DNA of 31,087 nucleotides from Bacillota bacterium (GCA_021781855.1 JAJXWC010000005.1:1-31087), one strand, 5' to 3'. Positions 1 through 7,903 are shown, counted from the first letter of the stretch. Made by a program: numbers and translations. Notes: generated by a model not told the origin, from the letters alone.

Positions 1-1554
1 CACATCTGTAACGAGGAGTTGTGAGTTTGAAATATACATCTCAAAATAGTTCGATATTTGTCCTGGGACAGCGTTTTCAAATGTTTTTGCACTATAAACC
101 ACTATAATTGGCTGTTCTGAAAAAGACTGGGTAAAATTTGTCGTTGAGGACATTACAGCATAACCAAAGAAACTTTTTGTAGATGGATATAGGGCAGTAA
201 TAGGCATGGAAACCAGTCCTTGACTTTGTTCTAGGCTCTCCCAAGTTGAGACTAATTGTGCATAATTAGCTTTTTGGCTATCAGGAATAAGTAGTGCATA
301 TTTTCCAATCCCAAGTTGGCTAAGTTTATCCTGTAAATCAGAGGGCAACATAATATTAGCCTTTTTCAAAAAAGTATTGTTAACATAAAAAACATTTAAC
401 GCGGATATTCCACTAGTGTCGGGAATATATAAATTTTTGGTTTGTCCTGTAATCAAACGTGCTGCATTTTGTTTTGCAAAAGGGCTAACCGCTAAGATTG
501 TTGTCGGATTATTTAGAAGCCTGAGTGTAAAGTCTTTTACTGATTCAGGATTTCCATTAGAAAGAGCCATTGTAGTAGCTGAATATTGTTTATTTTTTGA
601 CCAGACTGCCTGTCCAGCTTGAAGCTCTGATAACATTTGATTAGCTTGTTTAAGTTTCGTAATAGAAGTCATTGAGGACAGCACAGCAAAACCTTGAAAG
701 ATAATAATGATTACAACAATCAATCCCAGAGGGCTCTTTCCTTTTATAGATAAATTTATTGGCTGATTTTGTAAGAGATAAGAAGTTAAGGATGAGAAGA
801 TGAAAATAAGCACAATTAATACACCAACAACCGTAAAAAGTGTGAAAGCTTCTACCCCAAAGTAGTAAAGTGAATTTAGATTATTAGTGGTGAGCCACAA
901 AATTCCTAAACCATAGCAAATACAAGCAGTAATAAAAATAAAGAGACTTTCACGGAGCATTTTTTTGAATAATAATTTAACACGATTTATACCCGATAAT
1001 CGATATATACCCTCTCTTTTTAATCTGGAAATATCCTCGGCGAGGAGTAAAGTAACAAAAACAATCATCATAATCAAAGTTGGAGTTCTAAAATTTTCTA
1101 TGAGTGATTTTAGGGGGAGAAAACGTATATCATTATTGAGAATTTCAACTTGATTTCCTAATGTATTCAACTGAGAAGCCAGCGAACGAGGACTTAATGA
1201 CGAACCAATAATATAATAATAGGAATTATCGGGTGCATTTGCTAGAATTGCAACATTCTTTTCTTGCGGATAAGTGTTGGGAAGACTTCCAGAACCTATT
1301 TTTTCATAAACTACCTTATAAGTTCCACTTCCATCTCCTTTGTCAAGATAAATTTCTTTTGCAATCACAACATGATATTGACGAGCAATTTGCTCTAATT
1401 TGGTATGTAAATCTAACTTGGCTTTATTTACCAAGATAAAATCTTTTGTACTACTGGCATAACTTTCCGATTGAGTAGTGATTATCCAAATTGTGAAAAT
1501 GGTTATAATCGCAAAAGAAACAATAACTAAAATATTTTTTAATTGTTTATACAT
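1..1554 (-). CDS. Bacteriocin-associated integral membrane protein (DUF1430 family), 3' end outside window
   Basis: The frame is open from an ATG at 1554 to the window edge without a stop, giving 518 codons of a protein whose family is usually about 650-700 residues, so the C-terminal part is missing. I see an N-terminal membrane segment (about residues 7-26), an extracellular stretch, then hydrophobic segments near 158-172, 205-222, 233-256 and 278-297, followed by a long soluble domain. This layout fits the DUF1430 permease-like protein that accompanies lactococcin 972-type bacteriocins and, with an ABC ATPase, is thought to give immunity or export; the ATPase would lie beyond position 1. 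The SD GAAGGA (about 1561-1566) sits right after the hairpin that follows the bacteriocin gene, so expression probably depends on read-through. Family assignment rests on topology and neighbours; exact function is inferred. Confidence 0.8.
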   Translation of the reverse strand, partial: MYKQLKNILVIVSFAIITIFTIWIITTQSESYASSTKDFILVNKAKLDLHTKLEQIARQYHVVIAKEIYLDKGDGSGTYKVVYEKIGSGSLPNTYPQEKNVAILANAPDNSYYYIIGSSLSPRSLASQLNTLGNQVEILNNDIRFLPLKSLIENFRTPTLIMMIVFVTLLLAEDISRLKREGIYRLSGINRVKLLFKKMLRESLFIFITACICYGLGILWLTTNNLNSLYYFGVEAFTLFTVVGVLIVLIFIFSSLTSYLLQNQPINLSIKGKSPLGLIVVIIIIFQGFAVLSSMTSITKLKQANQMLSELQAGQAVWSKNKQYSATTMALSNGNPESVKDFTLRLLNNPTTILAVSPFAKQNAARLITGQTKNLYIPDTSGISALNVFYVNNTFLKKANIMLPSDLQDKLSQLGIGKYALLIPDSQKANYAQLVSTWESLEQSQGLVSMPITALYPSTKSFFGYAVMSSTTNFTQSFSEQPIIVVYSAKTFENAVPGQISNYFEMYISNSQLLVTDV

Positions 1555-1575
1555 TTTATATCCTTCAAAAAATAC

Positions 1576-1609
1576 AGATATAGCATCTTATTTGAAAGAT
1601 GCTATATCT
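1576..1609 (-). terminator. Hairpin with U-tract between bacteriocin and DUF1430 gene (attenuating terminator)
   Basis: A perfect 14-bp inverted repeat (arms 1576-1589 and 1596-1609, loop 1590-1595) is followed on the minus strand by GTATTTTTT. It lies 15 nt after the bacteriocin stop and just before the SD of the next gene. Partial termination here would give much more bacteriocin mRNA than DUF1430 mRNA. Confidence 0.8.
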
Positions 1610-1624
1610 CATTGTTATTTTGAG

Positions 1625-1939
1625 TTAAGGTGCTGTTTTAGAATTATTATAGTTACTACTAATTGCGTAAAAAGTTGCACCTGATGTGACGTTTTGAAAA
1701 TCAGCAAATGCTGTTAAATATGGAGACTCAGTGTCTGATACCGTCAATCCGCCATGCTTTACCTGTGCAGTTGCAGTGGCAACACGGTCTGTGAATGATG
1801 AGTAAGCATAGCTTCCACCATAACCCCAAGACCATGTAACATTTGCATCGCCATAAGTACCAGCATGTGCAATTAGCGTTCCAACACTTGCAAGTGATAC
1901 GATTGCGGCAGACACAGCGATAAATTTTTTGACTTCCAT
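1625..1939 (-). CDS. Lactococcin 972 family bacteriocin precursor
   Basis: This 104-residue precursor has a classical Sec signal peptide: a basic start (MEVKK), a hydrophobic core and an AHA motif predicting cleavage after residue 26, leaving a mature peptide of about 78 residues. The mature part has the family's aromatic N-terminal motif (WSWGYGG at 36-42, then AYSS) and no cysteines, like lactococcin 972, a non-lantibiotic bacteriocin that binds lipid II and blocks septum formation. The known peptide is about 66 residues, so this one is slightly longer. The SD AAAGGA stands 9 nt before the ATG; the adjacent Rgg gene has a nearly identical AAAGGACTTATT-ATG start region. A Rgg-like regulator upstream and a DUF1430 gene downstream complete a typical cassette. 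Activity and target are inferred from the family. Confidence 0.85.
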   Translation of the reverse strand: MEVKKFIAVSAAIVSLASVGTLIAHAGTYGDANVTWSWGYGGSYAYSSFTDRVATATAQVKHGGLTVSDTESPYLTAFADFQNVTSGATFYAISSNYNNSKTAP

Positions 1940-2114
1940 AATAAAGTCCTTTCTAGCAAGAAATGCTTGCTCTTAAATTTTTTGTGTTCCCTTTTTGACT
2001 CGTTTTGAATCGTTTTTATATCCTGACGACTATAACACGAAAATTTCGTATTTTAATGCTCCATTGGACTGAACCTCCATTTCATTCTATCAGGAAGCAA
2101 GCACATTTTATTTA

Positions 2115-2165
2115 CTTAGGTTTTCTTTGATAATTCTATTATAACCTATGATTTTTTCAAAACTC
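2115..2165 (-). promoter_or_regulatory. Probable promoter of the bacteriocin gene with ~190-nt leader
   Basis: On the minus strand TATAAT (2138-2143) is preceded, with an 18-nt spacer, by TTGAGT (2162-2167). The leader to the bacteriocin ATG would be about 190 nt. It contains a short inverted repeat ACGAAA/TTTCGT near 2037-2049 and a GCAAG/CTTGC hairpin (1955-1971) just before the SD, either of which could bind a regulator or affect translation. Confidence 0.45.
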
Positions 2166-2193
2166 AAAAGTGTTACGAAATCGGAACACTTTT
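2166..2193 (-). terminator. Terminator after the Rgg-like regulator gene
   Basis: A 9-bp perfect stem (2166-2174 with 2185-2193) with a 10-nt loop lies 11 nt after the regulator stop. It has an A-tract before it and an interrupted T-rich stretch after it on the minus strand, separating the regulator from the bacteriocin transcript. It could also act on the plus strand. Confidence 0.6.
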
Positions 2194-2203
2194 TTTAAAA
2201 TAA

Positions 2204-3373
2204 TTATTTTATATTTTCACGATAAAATTTGTCTAGCTTCGCGCTTATTGCGGCTTCTTCCAAAAATGCAAAACTCTCAATCACTTGTTTCATGAGTGTT
2301 TTGCCCTTTTCCATGTCTTTAGTATGATAAAGTACATAGCCCTCTGCAAATTTGTAAATTCCATGAGCGTAAGTATCTGAATGTTGAAGATATTTTTTGC
2401 TGTAATTTAACACGACTTGCGCAGTTTTTTCTTTTCCTTGATTAACAAGCGCAAGAACGGCTTTCACACTAGCCTGGATAATCCGCTTTCGATAGGTAAA
2501 ATTGTTTTCAAATGCTTTAGATTTTCTAATGAATTCTCTCATGATATCAATTATCATTTCATAACTCAGATTTTCTACCGTAATTGTGAAAATAGACAAG
2601 CCAAAATCAGTCCAAATATCAATCCCCATTAAAAAATCTGAAATTTCAATTTGCTCATCTTCCGATAAAATGGTATAAGCACTTTTTGCCGCAAGCTCAA
2701 GCACACGGTAGTCTGTATATTGTTTTGTGATGTTTTCAATTTCATCTGAATAATCAAAGTCATCATTGACTAAATCCACAATTTTTACTTGGTCAATTTC
2801 TTCTCCAAAATCTTTTCGCAGTTGCATAAATTCCTGTTCAAGCAATTTTAAAGTGCTTTCATCGCTTTTATGATAAGCAATATCAATCTTTATAAAACAA
2901 GACTCGAAATAATCTACCATACCATTATTGAGCCAATGTGAAAAATCTGCTTCAGTAACATGGATGGCTTGAAGCATCTCATCAACAATATCATATCCTA
3001 ACATGATACGTCCTTCTTCAAAAAGCTTCAGCCGATAGGGAGAAACGCTTAAATTTTCAAAAAAACTGTCATTATATCCTCTTTGTATCCTTATCGTGTG
3101 AAATATTCTGCCATATTGTTTATAAACTGCTTTTTTCCCTAAAAGATAGGTGAAATCTTCTGAGGTTATCCCCAAAAGAGCAAATGCCTGCTGCATTTTT
3201 ACAAAATCAGGAATAACTTTTCCTGCTTCAAAATTTGATAAGGCTGCATTAGAAAAAATAGTTAAGAAAGTTTTTCGTGAAACATCTGCTTCTTTTCGAA
3301 GAAGATGAAAAAGCAGGCCTATATTGACTTTCTCGTTTTCAATACTCAAGTTTTCTTCTTTATTTTCAATCAT
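2204..3373 (-). CDS. Rgg/MutR-like transcriptional regulator with two tandem HTH domains
   Basis: The protein has 389 residues, about 100 more than usual Rgg-family regulators (about 285-300). The extra length is explained by two XRE-type helix-turn-helix segments in tandem, at about 17-80 and 85-150. Both follow the same pattern: a G-x-(I/L)-F-H start, an L-S/S-P turn followed by F-E-x-G, and a closing D-F-x-x-(L/W)-L. The second copy is more divergent. Residues 160-389 are helical repeats of the Rgg C-terminal type that in this family sense short peptides. The gene precedes the lactococcin 972-like precursor on the same strand, so the obvious role is to control it. The start is fixed by AAAGGA 8 nt before the ATG. 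No SHP-type pheromone gene is evident. The inducer and direct target are not visible from the sequence. Confidence 0.75.
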   Translation of the reverse strand: MIENKEENLSIENEKVNIGLLFHLLRKEADVSRKTFLTIFSNAALSNFEAGKVIPDFVKMQQAFALLGITSEDFTYLLGKKAVYKQYGRIFHTIRIQRGYNDSFFENLSVSPYRLKLFEEGRIMLGYDIVDEMLQAIHVTEADFSHWLNNGMVDYFESCFIKIDIAYHKSDESTLKLLEQEFMQLRKDFGEEIDQVKIVDLVNDDFDYSDEIENITKQYTDYRVLELAAKSAYTILSEDEQIEISDFLMGIDIWTDFGLSIFTITVENLSYEMIIDIMREFIRKSKAFENNFTYRKRIIQASVKAVLALVNQGKEKTAQVVLNYSKKYLQHSDTYAHGIYKFAEGYVLYHTKDMEKGKTLMKQVIESFAFLEEAAISAKLDKFYRENIK

Positions 3374-3390
3374 AATAAGTCCTTTTATTT

Positions 3391-3440
3391 ACAAATAATT
3401 TTATTATTTGTATTATAAGATTTTAAATTGAAAAAATCAA
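3391..3440 (-). promoter_or_regulatory. Promoter and palindromic operator of the Rgg-like gene
   Basis: TTGATT (3435-3440) and TATAAT (3412-3417) are separated by 17 nt. Directly downstream lies a perfect palindrome with 9-bp arms ACAAATAAT/ATTATTTGT (3391-3399 and 3403-3411, 3-nt centre), covering the expected transcription start. The placement suggests autorepression. Confidence 0.65.
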
Positions 3441-3450
3441 ATATTTTTGC

Positions 3451-3484
3451 AAAAAAACCGATTTATAAATGAAATCGGTTTTTT
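3451..3484. terminator. Bidirectional intrinsic terminator
   Basis: The stem AAACCGATTT (3455-3464) pairs perfectly with 3472-3481, loop 7 nt, and extends through an A-tract on one side and a T-tract on the other, so it works in both directions. It insulates ftsH from the bacteriocin cassette. Confidence 0.85.
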
Positions 3485-3487
3485 GAA

Positions 3488-3686
3488 TTTATCTCAGTGG
3501 TACGTGCTATCTACGCACTTGTACTACAAAAGGCGAGAGCTTTGTGCTCCCTATACAACACAAACTGTTAATGGTCGCTACGCTCTCATTAGGTGACAAA
3601 ATAAGCAATGGATAGCGTAGATATGAGGTTTTTATCCTAAAAATTGGTGGGAATTTTAACTCCCACCAATTAAGTTTTGCTTCATT
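3488..3686 (-). repeat. Dispersed repeat copy A, downstream of ftsH
   Basis: This non-coding ~200-bp stretch between the ftsH stop and the terminator at 3451-3484 shares both ends with the stretch at 5905-6117. Read on plus, both begin TTTATCT, then TACGT and CTATCT, and both end GGGAATTT, ACTCC and GCTTCATT. The middle is diverged and rich in short inverted repeats, and the right end forms the hairpin listed separately at 3642-3671. Confidence 0.6.
3642..3671 (-). terminator. Terminator after ftsH
   Basis: A perfect 11-bp stem (3642-3652 with 3661-3671, 8-nt loop) is followed by TTTTTAGG on the minus strand, about 10 nt after the ftsH stop. The stem is the conserved end of repeat copy A, so the repeat seems to supply the terminator. 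Confidence 0.75.
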
Positions 3687-5769
3687 CATGTGTTTCATTT
3701 TCAGGATGTTCAGCGCTCGTATTTGGTGTTTCACCAGATGTTTCAGCTTTCTCATCATTGAAAATATTGATATTTGTAAAATCATTTTTCTCTGAAAGAA
3801 CTTGCTCAAATGATTTAGGTTCAACTGTTTCTTCATTGATTTCTTCATCATCGGGCATTTTGCCTGTTTCAAAGAGCGACATGATTTGTTTGGCATTAAG
3901 CGTTTCGTACTTGAGAAGCGCCATAGCAATCGCCTTATGTTGTTCACGGTGAGCTTCAATAATGTCATGCGCTTTTTGATGAGCTTCCGCAACAATCGCA
4001 CGAACTTCTTCATCAATCGCAATCGCAGTTGCTTCAGAGTAAGATTTCGTCTGACCATAATCACGTCCGATAAAGACTGCATGGTCACCTTCATAGCTAA
4101 TCGTGCCGAGTTTTTCAGACATACCGTATTGCGTCACCATACCACGCGCAATTCGTGTAGCTTGCTCAAAGTCATTCGATGCGCCTGTCGTAATCGTATT
4201 AAAGATGATTTCTTCAGCAGAGCGACCACCCATAAGACCTGCAAGATTTTCCATCATATCCTCTTTTGAAAGCAGGAACTGGTCATCTTTAGGAAGAGCA
4301 ATCATATAGCCACCAGCACGACCACGCGGAACAATCGTAACTTTGTGAACTGTATTGGCATTTGAAAGGACAAGTCCGACAATCGTGTGACCAGCTTCAT
4401 GGTAAGCAACTGTTTCACGTTCGTGGTCAGAGATTTTCTTGTCTTTCTTAGCAGGACCTGCAATGACACGGTCTTGTGCTTCATCAATGTCACTTGCATC
4501 AATCATCTTTTTGTTGCGGCGGGCAGCAACAAGAGCTGCTTCATTAAGCACATTTTCAAGGTCAGCACCAACAAAACCAGGAGTTTGTTGAGCGACAACT
4601 TTCAAATCCACATCTGATGCCAAAGGTTTATTTTTCGCATGCACACGAAGTACCGCTTCACGCCCCTTAACATCTGGCGCACCAACCAACACTTTACGGT
4701 CAAAACGACCTGGACGAAGAAGCGCAGGGTCAAGCACATCCGACCGGTTCGTCGCAGCAATAACAATGACAGAATTATCATTGTCTTTAAAACCGTCCAT
4801 CTCAACAAGGAGTTGATTCAAGGTTTGTTCACGTTCGTCATTACCGCCGCCGAGACCAGCTCCACGTTGACGACCCACAGCATCAATTTCATCAATGAAA
4901 ATAATCGCCGAAGTATTTTTCTTCGCATTTTCAAAAAGGTCACGGACACGAGAGGCACCGACACCGACAAACATTTCAACAAAATCAGAACCTGAGATGC
5001 TATAGAATGGTACACCAGCTTCACCTGCGACTGCTTTTGCGAGCAGTGTTTTACCAGTTCCTGGAGGGCCTTCAAGCAAAATTCCGGCTGGAATACGTGC
5101 ACCGAGGTCATGATACTTCTTCGGATTTTTGAGGAAATCAACGACTTCGACAAGTTCTTGTTTTTCTTCTTCAGAGCCAGCTACATCTGCAAAACGAACT
5201 TTCGACGTTTTTCCGTCTTGTTGTTTTGCTCGCGATTTGCCAAAGGACATCGGATTTCCACCGCCGCCACCGCCACGCGCGCCCATACCGCCCATCATCA
5301 GCCAGAAAATTCCGACCATGAGAAGCACCGTAAGAAGTGGCGAGAGAAGTGAGAGCCACATTCCACTGGATGAGGCCTGAATGACATTAACTGCTACATT
5401 TTTGCTATCTGCTGCACTTTGAATGTCTTTAATAATACTATCTGTTGGAATAATGTAAGCTTGGAAATGAGTAACTTCCGTTGTCGTACTTCCGCCAAAG
5501 AGAGCTATATTGCTGCTTGATTCAACTTTTTTAGGTTCTCTGTATTCTCCAGTAACTGTGAGCAAGCTATCAGATGGCTGCATTGTAATATCTTTAATAC
5601 CGTCATCTTTGAGCTTCGTCATTAACTGTGAATAACCAATTTTATCAACGTTTGTCTGGTTATTGTTACTGAAAAAATAGTTGATTCCAACAACAACAAC
5701 GATGACTAAAAGAACCCATAAAAAGGTATTCTTTATAAATCCACCAGATTTTCTGTTGTTATTATTCAT
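3682..5769 (-). CDS. ftsH: ATP-dependent zinc metalloprotease FtsH
   Basis: FtsH is a membrane-anchored AAA+ protease that degrades membrane and short-lived regulatory proteins. All landmarks are present in 695 residues: a membrane segment at about 12-32, an extracytoplasmic domain, a second membrane segment at about 138-160, a Gly-rich linker (166-171), Walker A GPPGTGKT (234-241), Walker B IIFIDEID (289-296), the second region of homology RPGRFDR (352-358) and the zinc site HEAGH (457-461). The acidic C-terminal tail after about residue 640 is typical of streptococcal-type FtsH. The SD AAGGA is 6 nt before the ATG. It follows hpt, as in Bacillus and streptococci, but is separated from it by a repeat and has its own putative promoter. 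Confidence 0.98.
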   Translation of the reverse strand: MNNNNRKSGGFIKNTFLWVLLVIVVVVGINYFFSNNNQTNVDKIGYSQLMTKLKDDGIKDITMQPSDSLLTVTGEYREPKKVESSSNIALFGGSTTTEVTHFQAYIIPTDSIIKDIQSAADSKNVAVNVIQASSSGMWLSLLSPLLTVLLMVGIFWLMMGGMGARGGGGGGNPMSFGKSRAKQQDGKTSKVRFADVAGSEEEKQELVEVVDFLKNPKKYHDLGARIPAGILLEGPPGTGKTLLAKAVAGEAGVPFYSISGSDFVEMFVGVGASRVRDLFENAKKNTSAIIFIDEIDAVGRQRGAGLGGGNDEREQTLNQLLVEMDGFKDNDNSVIVIAATNRSDVLDPALLRPGRFDRKVLVGAPDVKGREAVLRVHAKNKPLASDVDLKVVAQQTPGFVGADLENVLNEAALVAARRNKKMIDASDIDEAQDRVIAGPAKKDKKISDHERETVAYHEAGHTIVGLVLSNANTVHKVTIVPRGRAGGYMIALPKDDQFLLSKEDMMENLAGLMGGRSAEEIIFNTITTGASNDFEQATRIARGMVTQYGMSEKLGTISYEGDHAVFIGRDYGQTKSYSEATAIAIDEEVRAIVAEAHQKAHDIIEAHREQHKAIAMALLKYETLNAKQIMSLFETGKMPDDEEINEETVEPKSFEQVLSEKNDFTNINIFNDEKAETSGETPNTSAEHPENETHE

Positions 5770-5784
5770 ATTTTCCTTGTCTTT

Positions 5785-5839
5785 ATTTTATTTGGTTTTG
5801 ACAGGATTGTCAGACCATTTTTGTTACATAGTTATAACA
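5785..5839 (-). promoter_or_regulatory. Putative ftsH promoter and leader dyad
   Basis: An extended -10 TGTTATAAC lies at 5831-5839 on the minus strand without a good -35. Its leader carries a short dyad TGACA-ATCC-TGTCA near 5798-5812. A CtsR operator (direct heptads GGTCAAA) is not convincingly present. Confidence 0.4.
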
Positions 5840-5904
5840 TATTTTGAGAAGAAATGCCATTGGTAAGTGTTGGTCAGACTATTTTTCATACTTTAGTCTG
5901 AGTT

Positions 5905-6117
5905 TTTATCTTGAGTACGTCCTATCTCTGCAGCTTTACTGCTATGTTGCTAATCAGCTCGTCGGAATGGCGAGCTTCGAATTTCACTCAATTACTCTAG
6001 GTCAGTCACTTCAACGACTGGACTTCTGAGACCAGCTAACCTCATATCGCAGAAGTGAGGTTGTACTCTAAAGCCGTTGGGAATTTCAACTCCTAGCAAG
6101 TGAGTTCCTGCTTCATT
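5905..6117 (-). repeat. Dispersed repeat copy B, between hpt and ftsH
   Basis: This fills most of the 347-nt gap between hpt and ftsH and holds no gene. Its ends match copy A (3488-3686). Inside are several hairpins: AACCTCA/TGAGGTT near 6037-6061 and AGCTCG/CGAGCT near 5957-5983. A further inverted repeat TCAGACTA/TAGTCTGA (5874-5881 with 5894-5901) lies just beyond it, toward ftsH. No good T-tract terminator was found for hpt. Confidence 0.55.
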
Positions 6118-6656
6118 TATTTGCTGTAAACTTCCTCTTTTAAAACACCAACATAGGGTAAGTTGCGATAATGTTCATCATAATCAAGTCCGAAACCAAC
6201 AACGAATTCATTTGGTATAGTAAATCCTGTCCAATCTGGTTCGATTTCAACAACGCGACCTTCTGGTTTGTCCAACAAAGTAACGATTTTCACGCGCGCA
6301 CCGCGATGTTCAAGCATTTCTTTAAGATATTTCAATGTACGACCAGTATCAATAATATCTTCAACAATCAGTAAATCACGGTCATTTACCGCTGTATCAA
6401 CATCCAAAATCAACTTTACTTCGCCAGATGACTTTGTGCCACCATGATAGCTTGATACAGTCATGAAGTCCATTTCAATCTGCATATCCATATGCTTAAT
6501 TAATTCAGCCATGAATGGTACTGAACCCCGTAGAATTCCCAAAATCAATGGATTTTTGTCCTTATACTCAGCAACTAATGCTTTGCCAAGTTCATCAGAG
6601 CGTTCACGGATTTGTTCTTCAGAAATTAGCACCTTTTTTATATCATTCTCAAGCAT
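6117..6656 (-). CDS. hpt: Hypoxanthine-guanine phosphoribosyltransferase
   Basis: This enzyme salvages hypoxanthine and guanine to IMP and GMP using PRPP. The 179-residue length is normal. The PRPP loop VEDIIDTGRT is at 98-107 and the flexible catalytic loop with SSYHGGT at 68-74. The gene starts 2 nt after the tilS stop with its SD GAGGAAAAG inside the tilS end, so it is the last gene of the tightly packed rqcP-to-hpt unit. In Bacillus and Listeria HprT interacts with TilS and FtsH, and the same order is kept here; that such an interaction occurs here is inference. Confidence 0.97.
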   Translation of the reverse strand: MLENDIKKVLISEEQIRERSDELGKALVAEYKDKNPLILGILRGSVPFMAELIKHMDMQIEMDFMTVSSYHGGTKSSGEVKLILDVDTAVNDRDLLIVEDIIDTGRTLKYLKEMLEHRGARVKIVTLLDKPEGRVVEIEPDWTGFTIPNEFVVGFGLDYDEHYRNLPYVGVLKEEVYSK

Positions 6657-6658
6657 TT

Positions 6659-7903
6659 CTACTTTTCCTCTCTTAAAACGGGTTTAACCCACAGCGTTCT
6701 TTTAATTTTATCATTTTTAGCGGCTATACTCAAATCAGAACACACCAAATCGACGATTGCATAGAGTTTTTTATCAACCAAAATGAGAAAATTTTCCCTT
6801 TTTTCCAAAGGAATGTGTTTTTCTATGAAGTATTTCCGCAATTTTTTGTGATGTCCATGAATTAAAATTTCGTCATGCGGCTGTCGTTTACGGATTTCGA
6901 TGTCGCCAGTAGCTGCCAAATCAACACGCATAAAACTATCATCATGTGGATTTTCTGACAGAACGGTTAAATCCTGATTTTCTAATTTTTCGGTTAAATA
7001 AAAGGATTGATTATTTTTGATGAAAAATAATTTCTTATTGAGTGGTGCTTTATATTGCTGGGGACGATTGAGGATATGAAGAAGTTCATTGAACTTTGCT
7101 TTGCTTATCTCTAAGTCAGGAAATTGGGCAAGATAAGCTTGTAAAATAAAGTGCTGCATGGCAGATGTTTGACTGTGAAACTGCTGTAAATCTACTTTTT
7201 CACCAATAAAATTACCTTTTTCAATTTCATCATTGATGACGGTCAAAGCTAAACGAATTTCATCTGATAAAGATGAAATCGCTTGTGAAAACTGTGGATT
7301 TTCCTTTGTCAGCTCAGGAATAAGTTGATTACGCACACGATTTCGAAAATAGTCCGTACCATGATTGGTCACATCATCAAAAAAATACGGCGCATCAAAT
7401 TCTGATTTATCAAATTGTAAAAGTGGTCGAATTAATTCACCAGTTGCAAAAGGTTGACGTTCTGCAATCCCCTGTAAACTTCTTAATGGACGCCCCGTAA
7501 TTTCTCGCATCAAAAAAGTTTCAATATCATCTCCTCGATGATGTGCAGTAAGTAGCACCGTATAACCATTTTCAGCCATCAGGTTGGCAAAAAACTGATA
7601 ACGAAAATCTCGCGCATTTTGCTCTGTAAACTTACCTGTAAATCTATCAACATAAATTGACACTCCACGTTCTGCTGCAAGTTTTCGAAGTTCTTTTTCT
7701 TCATTATCAGAGACTTTACGTAATCCATGATTGACATGAGCAAGTCCAATCTCAATTTGTAAAATTTCCCGCAAATCATATAACCAATTAAAAAGCGTCA
7801 TTGAATCCAAACCACCTGATAAAGCAAGCAGCACTTTTTGATGAGGGACAAAAAACTGCTTTTCCTCAACGATTCTTAGAAACTTCAACTGTCCTGTGTT
7901 CAT
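6659..7903 (-). CDS. tilS: tRNA(Ile)-lysidine synthase
   Basis: TilS converts C34 of the tRNA-Ile CAU anticodon to lysidine, an essential step that makes the tRNA read AUA. The N-terminal PP-loop ATPase motif SGGLDS is at 29-34 and the tRNA-binding HHRGDD segment near residues 120-125. The rest matches the TilS substrate-binding and C-terminal domains, with a normal total of 414 residues. Its ATG overlaps the stop of the preceding serine hydrolase gene (ATGA), and hpt follows after 2 nt, so translation is probably coupled. Neighbours match the conserved tilS-hpt-ftsH group. Confidence 0.95.
   Translation of the reverse strand: MNTGQLKFLRIVEEKQFFVPHQKVLLALSGGLDSMTLFNWLYDLREILQIEIGLAHVNHGLRKVSDNEEKELRKLAAERGVSIYVDRFTGKFTEQNARDFRYQFFANLMAENGYTVLLTAHHRGDDIETFLMREITGRPLRSLQGIAERQPFATGELIRPLLQFDKSEFDAPYFFDDVTNHGTDYFRNRVRNQLIPELTKENPQFSQAISSLSDEIRLALTVINDEIEKGNFIGEKVDLQQFHSQTSAMQHFILQAYLAQFPDLEISKAKFNELLHILNRPQQYKAPLNKKLFFIKNNQSFYLTEKLENQDLTVLSENPHDDSFMRVDLAATGDIEIRKRQPHDEILIHGHHKKLRKYFIEKHIPLEKRENFLILVDKKLYAIVDLVCSDLSIAAKNDKIKRTLWVKPVLREEK

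Noticed and set aside
2053..2085. Ten-codon frame (MKWRFSPMEH) in the bacteriocin leader, considered as a peptide pheromone
   Set aside because: No SD before its ATG, no hydrophobic stretch and no resemblance to SHP-type pheromones; the GGAGG lies inside it.
3507..4094. Open frame of 195 codons on the minus strand across the ftsH end
   Set aside because: It overlaps ftsH in another frame, has a low-complexity Lys/Leu/Ser-rich composition and no SD; ftsH itself is unmistakable.
4409..4424. parS-like sequence TGTTTCACGT inside ftsH
   Set aside because: Only the first ten bases match TGTTTCACGTGAAACA; the second half does not.
5798..5815. CtsR-type operator before ftsH
   Set aside because: Only degenerate heptads with the wrong spacing; the site reads better as a TGACA/TGTCA dyad.
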